From assembly GCF_000721105.1 (NCBI RefSeq), contig NZ_JOEV01000003.1:62001-126000 (forward strand): DNA of 64,000 nt. Direction: 5' to 3'. Source of the DNA: Streptomyces cellulosae (GTDB taxonomy: Bacteria > Actinomycetota > Actinomycetes > Streptomycetales > Streptomycetaceae). A model generated the notes under the pieces. That model saw only the letters and a list, made by a program, of their open reading frames with translations. It had not been told where the DNA came from and did no database searches. Numbering within the stretch: the first letter of the stretch is position 1; each line of letters opens with the position of its first letter. Below, one piece after another: positions 62,301-64,000 of the stretch. The translations under genes and the position numbers were made by a program.

Positions 62301-63134
62301 CACTCCAACCAGGTCGCCCACCACGTGAACTACATGTACGACGCGGCCGGACAGCCCTGGAAGACCCAGAAGAACGTACGCGAGGTGCTGTCCCGCCTCT
62401 ACACCGGCAGCGAGATCGGGCAGGGTTACCACGGTGACGAGGACAACGGCGAGCAGTCGGCCTGGTTCCTGTTCTCCGCACTGGGCTTCTACCCGCTGGT
62501 GATGGGCAGCGGCGAATACGCCGTCGGCTCCCCGCTGTTCACCAAGGCGACGGTCCATCTGGAGAACGGTCGCGACCTGGTCGTCAGGGCGCCGAAGAAC
62601 AGCGCGAGGAACGTGTATGTGCAGGGGCTGAAGGTCAACGGCCGTTCCTGGACGTCGACTTCGCTCCCCCACTCGCTGCTCGCGAAGGGCGGGGTCCTGG
62701 ACTTCGCCATGGGGTCGAAGCCGTCGTCGTGGGGCACGGGCAAGAACGCGGCCCCCGTGTCGATCACTCAGGACGACAAGGTGCCGACCCCGCGCGCCGA
62801 CGTGCTCAAGGGTGAGGGTGCCCTGTTCGACAACACGTCGGCGACGGACGCGAGTGTGGCGTCCGCCGTGGATCTGCCGGTCCCCGGGCGGGTCAAGGCG
62901 CTCCAGTACACGCTGACTTCGTCGGCGGACCGGACGAAGGCGCCGGCCGGCTGGACGCTCCAGGGCTCGGCCGACGGGACCGGGTGGAAGACGCTGGACG
63001 AACGCTCCGGGCAGACCTTCGCGTGGGACAGGCAGACCCGCGCGTTCTCCGTGAAATCGCCGGGTAACTACGAGAAGTACCGTCTGGTCGTCGACGGCGA
63101 GGCGGTGGTGTCGGAGGTCGAACTGCTCGGCTGA
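59301..63134 (+). CDS. secreted GH92 alpha-mannosidase with two F5/8-type C (discoidin) domains
   Basis: 1277 residues from ATG 59301 with AGGAGG at 59284-59289 (11-base spacing). Signal peptide, then an N-terminal discoidin-like domain (about 90-235, TDGKDWKTLDTRSGESFAERF). GH92 catalytic region (about 420-1130): N-terminal domain YDYARANNADNLPTIQAFS, then the (alpha/alpha)6 barrel with DTYRTTWPAYSLLTP, GHSNQVAHHVNYMYD and GDEDNGEQSAWFLFSALGFY including the acidic catalytic residues. A second discoidin domain ends the protein (about 1150-1277). It trims alpha-mannosides outside the cell. Confidence 0.94.
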   Translation: MQQHRVRLRRGSTGRRGSAVALTAAFALAVGAQGAAVALPQAPAAADREFTSSFEADDPAPDWLNTVDTAPDGTERASGVDGGYSTGIPGNITDHVTDVRASGENTGGGEVKKNLVDGEPSTKWLTFESTGWAEFDLDKPAKVVRYALTSANDVPERDPADWTLKGSTDGKDWKTLDTRSGESFAERFQTKAYDIPQAAAAEYQHFRLEITKNHGADGILQLADVQFSTGGSDAPVPQDMLSLVDRGPSGSPTAMAGAGFTGKKALRYAGRHTVDGRAYSYNKIFDVNVAVGRDTELAYRIFPSMADGDRDYDATNVSVDLAFTDGTYLSGLGARDQHGFALSPQGQGAAKVLYVNQWNNVVSQIGSVAAGKTVDRILVAYDSPKGPAKFRGWLDDVTIGRAAPEKPKAHLSDYALTTRGTNSSGGFSRGNNFPATAVPHGFNFWTPVTNASSLSWLYDYARANNADNLPTIQAFSASHEPSPWMGDRQTFQVMPSAASGTPDTGREARELAFRHENETARPYYYGVRFENGLKAEMTPTDHAAALRFTYPGDDASVLFDNVTDQAGLTLDKENGIITGYSDVKSGQSTGATRLFVYGVFDKPVSGGDSQGVKGYLRFDAGSDRTVTLRLATSLISLDQAKDNLRQEIPDGTSFDKVKSRARQQWDRILGKVEVEGATPDQLTTLYSSLYRLYLYPNSGFEKVGSKYQYASPFSPMPGPDTPTHTGAKIVDGKVYVNNGFWDTYRTTWPAYSLLTPSQAGAMVDGFVQQYKDGGWTSRWSSPGYADLMTGTSSDVAFADAYVKGVDFDAKSAYDAALKNATVVPPSSGVGRKGMTTSPFLGYTSTDTHEGLSWALEGYLNDYGIAKMGQALYKKTGAKRYQEESEYFLNRAQDYVNLFDPKAGFFQGRDTKGDWRVESSKYDPRVWGYDYTETNGWGYAFTAPQDSRGLANLYGGRGRLADKLDEYFATPETASPDLIGSYTGVIHEMTEARDVRMGMYGHSNQVAHHVNYMYDAAGQPWKTQKNVREVLSRLYTGSEIGQGYHGDEDNGEQSAWFLFSALGFYPLVMGSGEYAVGSPLFTKATVHLENGRDLVVRAPKNSARNVYVQGLKVNGRSWTSTSLPHSLLAKGGVLDFAMGSKPSSWGTGKNAAPVSITQDDKVPTPRADVLKGEGALFDNTSATDASVASAVDLPVPGRVKALQYTLTSSADRTKAPAGWTLQGSADGTGWKTLDERSGQTFAWDRQTRAFSVKSPGNYEKYRLVVDGEAVVSEVELLG

Positions 63135-63139
63135 GCAGT
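63122..63139 (+). terminator. short hairpin over the GH92 stop codon
   Basis: ACTGCTC (63122-63128), loop GGCT, GAGCAGT (63133-63139) is a perfect 7-bp stem spanning the stop. Weak terminator or translational feature at most. Confidence 0.35.
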
Positions 63140-63165
63140 CGAGTTGTGTACCGAGTGGGGGTCTC

Positions 63166-64000
63166 GTGCCGCTTCCCGTGCCCGTCCTGCCCGAGGATGT
63201 CGATCCGGCCTGGCTGCCCGCGGTGGCCTTCCGACCGCTCGGCGGCCGGCGGACCCTGATCCGCGGATCGGGTCCGCTGGTGGAGACGGTGCACGGGGAA
63301 GTGGCCGAGGCCTGCGCCCGGTTCGGCGGTCGTGTCGTACGCGACGCCGAGCCGGGCGCTTTCGCGTACGACCTGGTGCTTGAACTGGGCGGCCCGGAGG
63401 ACCTGGGGACCGAAGGCTTCACGTACCGGTGTGCGGGCGGCCGGGCGACCGTCACCGCCTACGGCGCCCCAGGGCTGCTGTACGGGCTCTTCCACGTGGT
63501 CCGGCTCGGCGAGGACGCCTTCCGGGAGGAGCGGGCACGGGAGACGCATCGCCCCGCGGTGGCCCTGCGCATGCTCGACCACTGGGACAACGTGGCCGTG
63601 CACCCGGTCATGGGCCAGGTGGAGCGCGGGTACGCGGGCGGATCGCTGTTCTGGGCGGACGGGCGGGCGCGCGGCGAGCTGGAGCGGGTGCGGGCGTACG
63701 GCCGGCTGCTGGCCGCCTGCGGGATCAACGCCGTCGCGGTGAACAACGTCAACGTGCACGAGGCCGAGGCTCACCTGCTGACCGACCGGATCGGTGAAGT
63801 GGCCGAGATCGCGGGCGCGTTGAGACCGTACGGCGTCCGGACGCATCTGTCCGTCACCTTCGCCGCGCCCATGGTGCTCGGCGGGCTGCCGACGGCCGAT
63901 CCGCTGGACGAGGCGGTGCGCGCGTGGTGGGCCGAGGCGACGGCCCGGGTGTACGAGGAGATCGAGGACTTCGGCGGGTACGTGGTGAAGGCCGACTCGG
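63166..64000 (+). CDS. GH67 alpha-glucuronidase, N-terminal part (3' truncated by window edge)
   Basis: Open frame from GTG 63166 to the window end (278 codons). An N-terminal domain of about 115 residues precedes the recognisable GH67 central signature RMLDHWDN and RGYAGGSLF, then AACGINAVAVNNVNV and later VVKADS, in the family's order. Alpha-glucuronidases remove 4-O-methylglucuronic acid from xylo-oligosaccharides. No signal peptide is visible, so it likely works inside the cell on imported oligomers. It follows GH92 by 31 bp and may be in the same transcript. Confidence 0.9.
   Translation, partial: MPLPVPVLPEDVDPAWLPAVAFRPLGGRRTLIRGSGPLVETVHGEVAEACARFGGRVVRDAEPGAFAYDLVLELGGPEDLGTEGFTYRCAGGRATVTAYGAPGLLYGLFHVVRLGEDAFREERARETHRPAVALRMLDHWDNVAVHPVMGQVERGYAGGSLFWADGRARGELERVRAYGRLLAACGINAVAVNNVNVHEAEAHLLTDRIGEVAEIAGALRPYGVRTHLSVTFAAPMVLGGLPTADPLDEAVRAWWAEATARVYEEIEDFGGYVVKADS

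Noticed and set aside
60327..63455. 1042-codon minus-strand frame
   Set aside because: Antisense to GH92; no domains, and its length reflects the codon phase of the sense gene.

Overview
The window is a very GC-rich actinobacterial chromosome segment. Codon usage, GTG and TTG starts, Tat-lipoproteins, BldA-type TTA codons and the gene repertoire all point to Streptomyces. From memory, the gene set resembles the S. coelicolor region that carries rok7B7, xylFGH, dxs, fadAB and hemE, but no alignment could be run. No rRNA, tRNA, CRISPR array, prophage or insertion sequence was seen. Both window edges cut genes: a SulP transporter on the left and a GH67 alpha-glucuronidase on the right.

Left part (1-12.6 kb): SulP transporter end, SPFH protein, Tat-exported PhoX-like protein, PPK2 kinase, a FAD oxidoreductase fused to a Rieske domain, a lipoprotein deacetylase, a 59-residue double-CxxC protein, a small ABC exporter and a Pth2-type peptidyl-tRNA hydrolase. 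A trio follows: a DUF692 multinuclear-iron enzyme with an extra C-terminal domain, a DUF4142 protein and a TIGR04222 membrane protein whose fourth codon is TTA.

Heme and housekeeping block (12.7-24.8 kb): a secreted S33 peptidase, coproheme decarboxylase (hemQ), the porphyrinogen oxidase, a DUF4349 lipoprotein, a CoA-disulfide-reductase-like flavoprotein, a rhomboid protease, hemE, a DUF3000 protein, an atypical orphan response regulator with Glu at the phospho-acceptor position, and RNase D.

Mannoside locus (24.8-31.5 kb): an ABC importer without its own ATPase, divergent from a GH2 beta-mannosidase and a LacI regulator. Next is the fatty-acid oxidation pair fadA-fadB (31.6-34.9 kb).

Exopolysaccharide-like locus (35-41.2 kb): a 13-bp tandem repeat array precedes a membrane-anchored CBM3/GH16-like protein and a Tat-exported deacetylase. 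These converge on a hyaluronan-synthase-like glycosyltransferase and a nucleotide-sugar dehydrogenase.

Right part (41.4-64 kb): a putative propeller protein, an HIBADH-family dehydrogenase, a NYN/PIN-like protein, a YtrA-type GntR/ABC operon with a 26-bp perfect palindrome, an amino-acid permease and dxs. After these comes a plant-polysaccharide island: xylFGH, a Rok7B7-like regulator, a second importer without an ATPase, a 1277-residue GH92 alpha-mannosidase and GH67. A GACAACGTTGTC operator before GH92 has a close relative in the beta-mannosidase promoter 31 kb away, suggesting one LacI regulon covering both.
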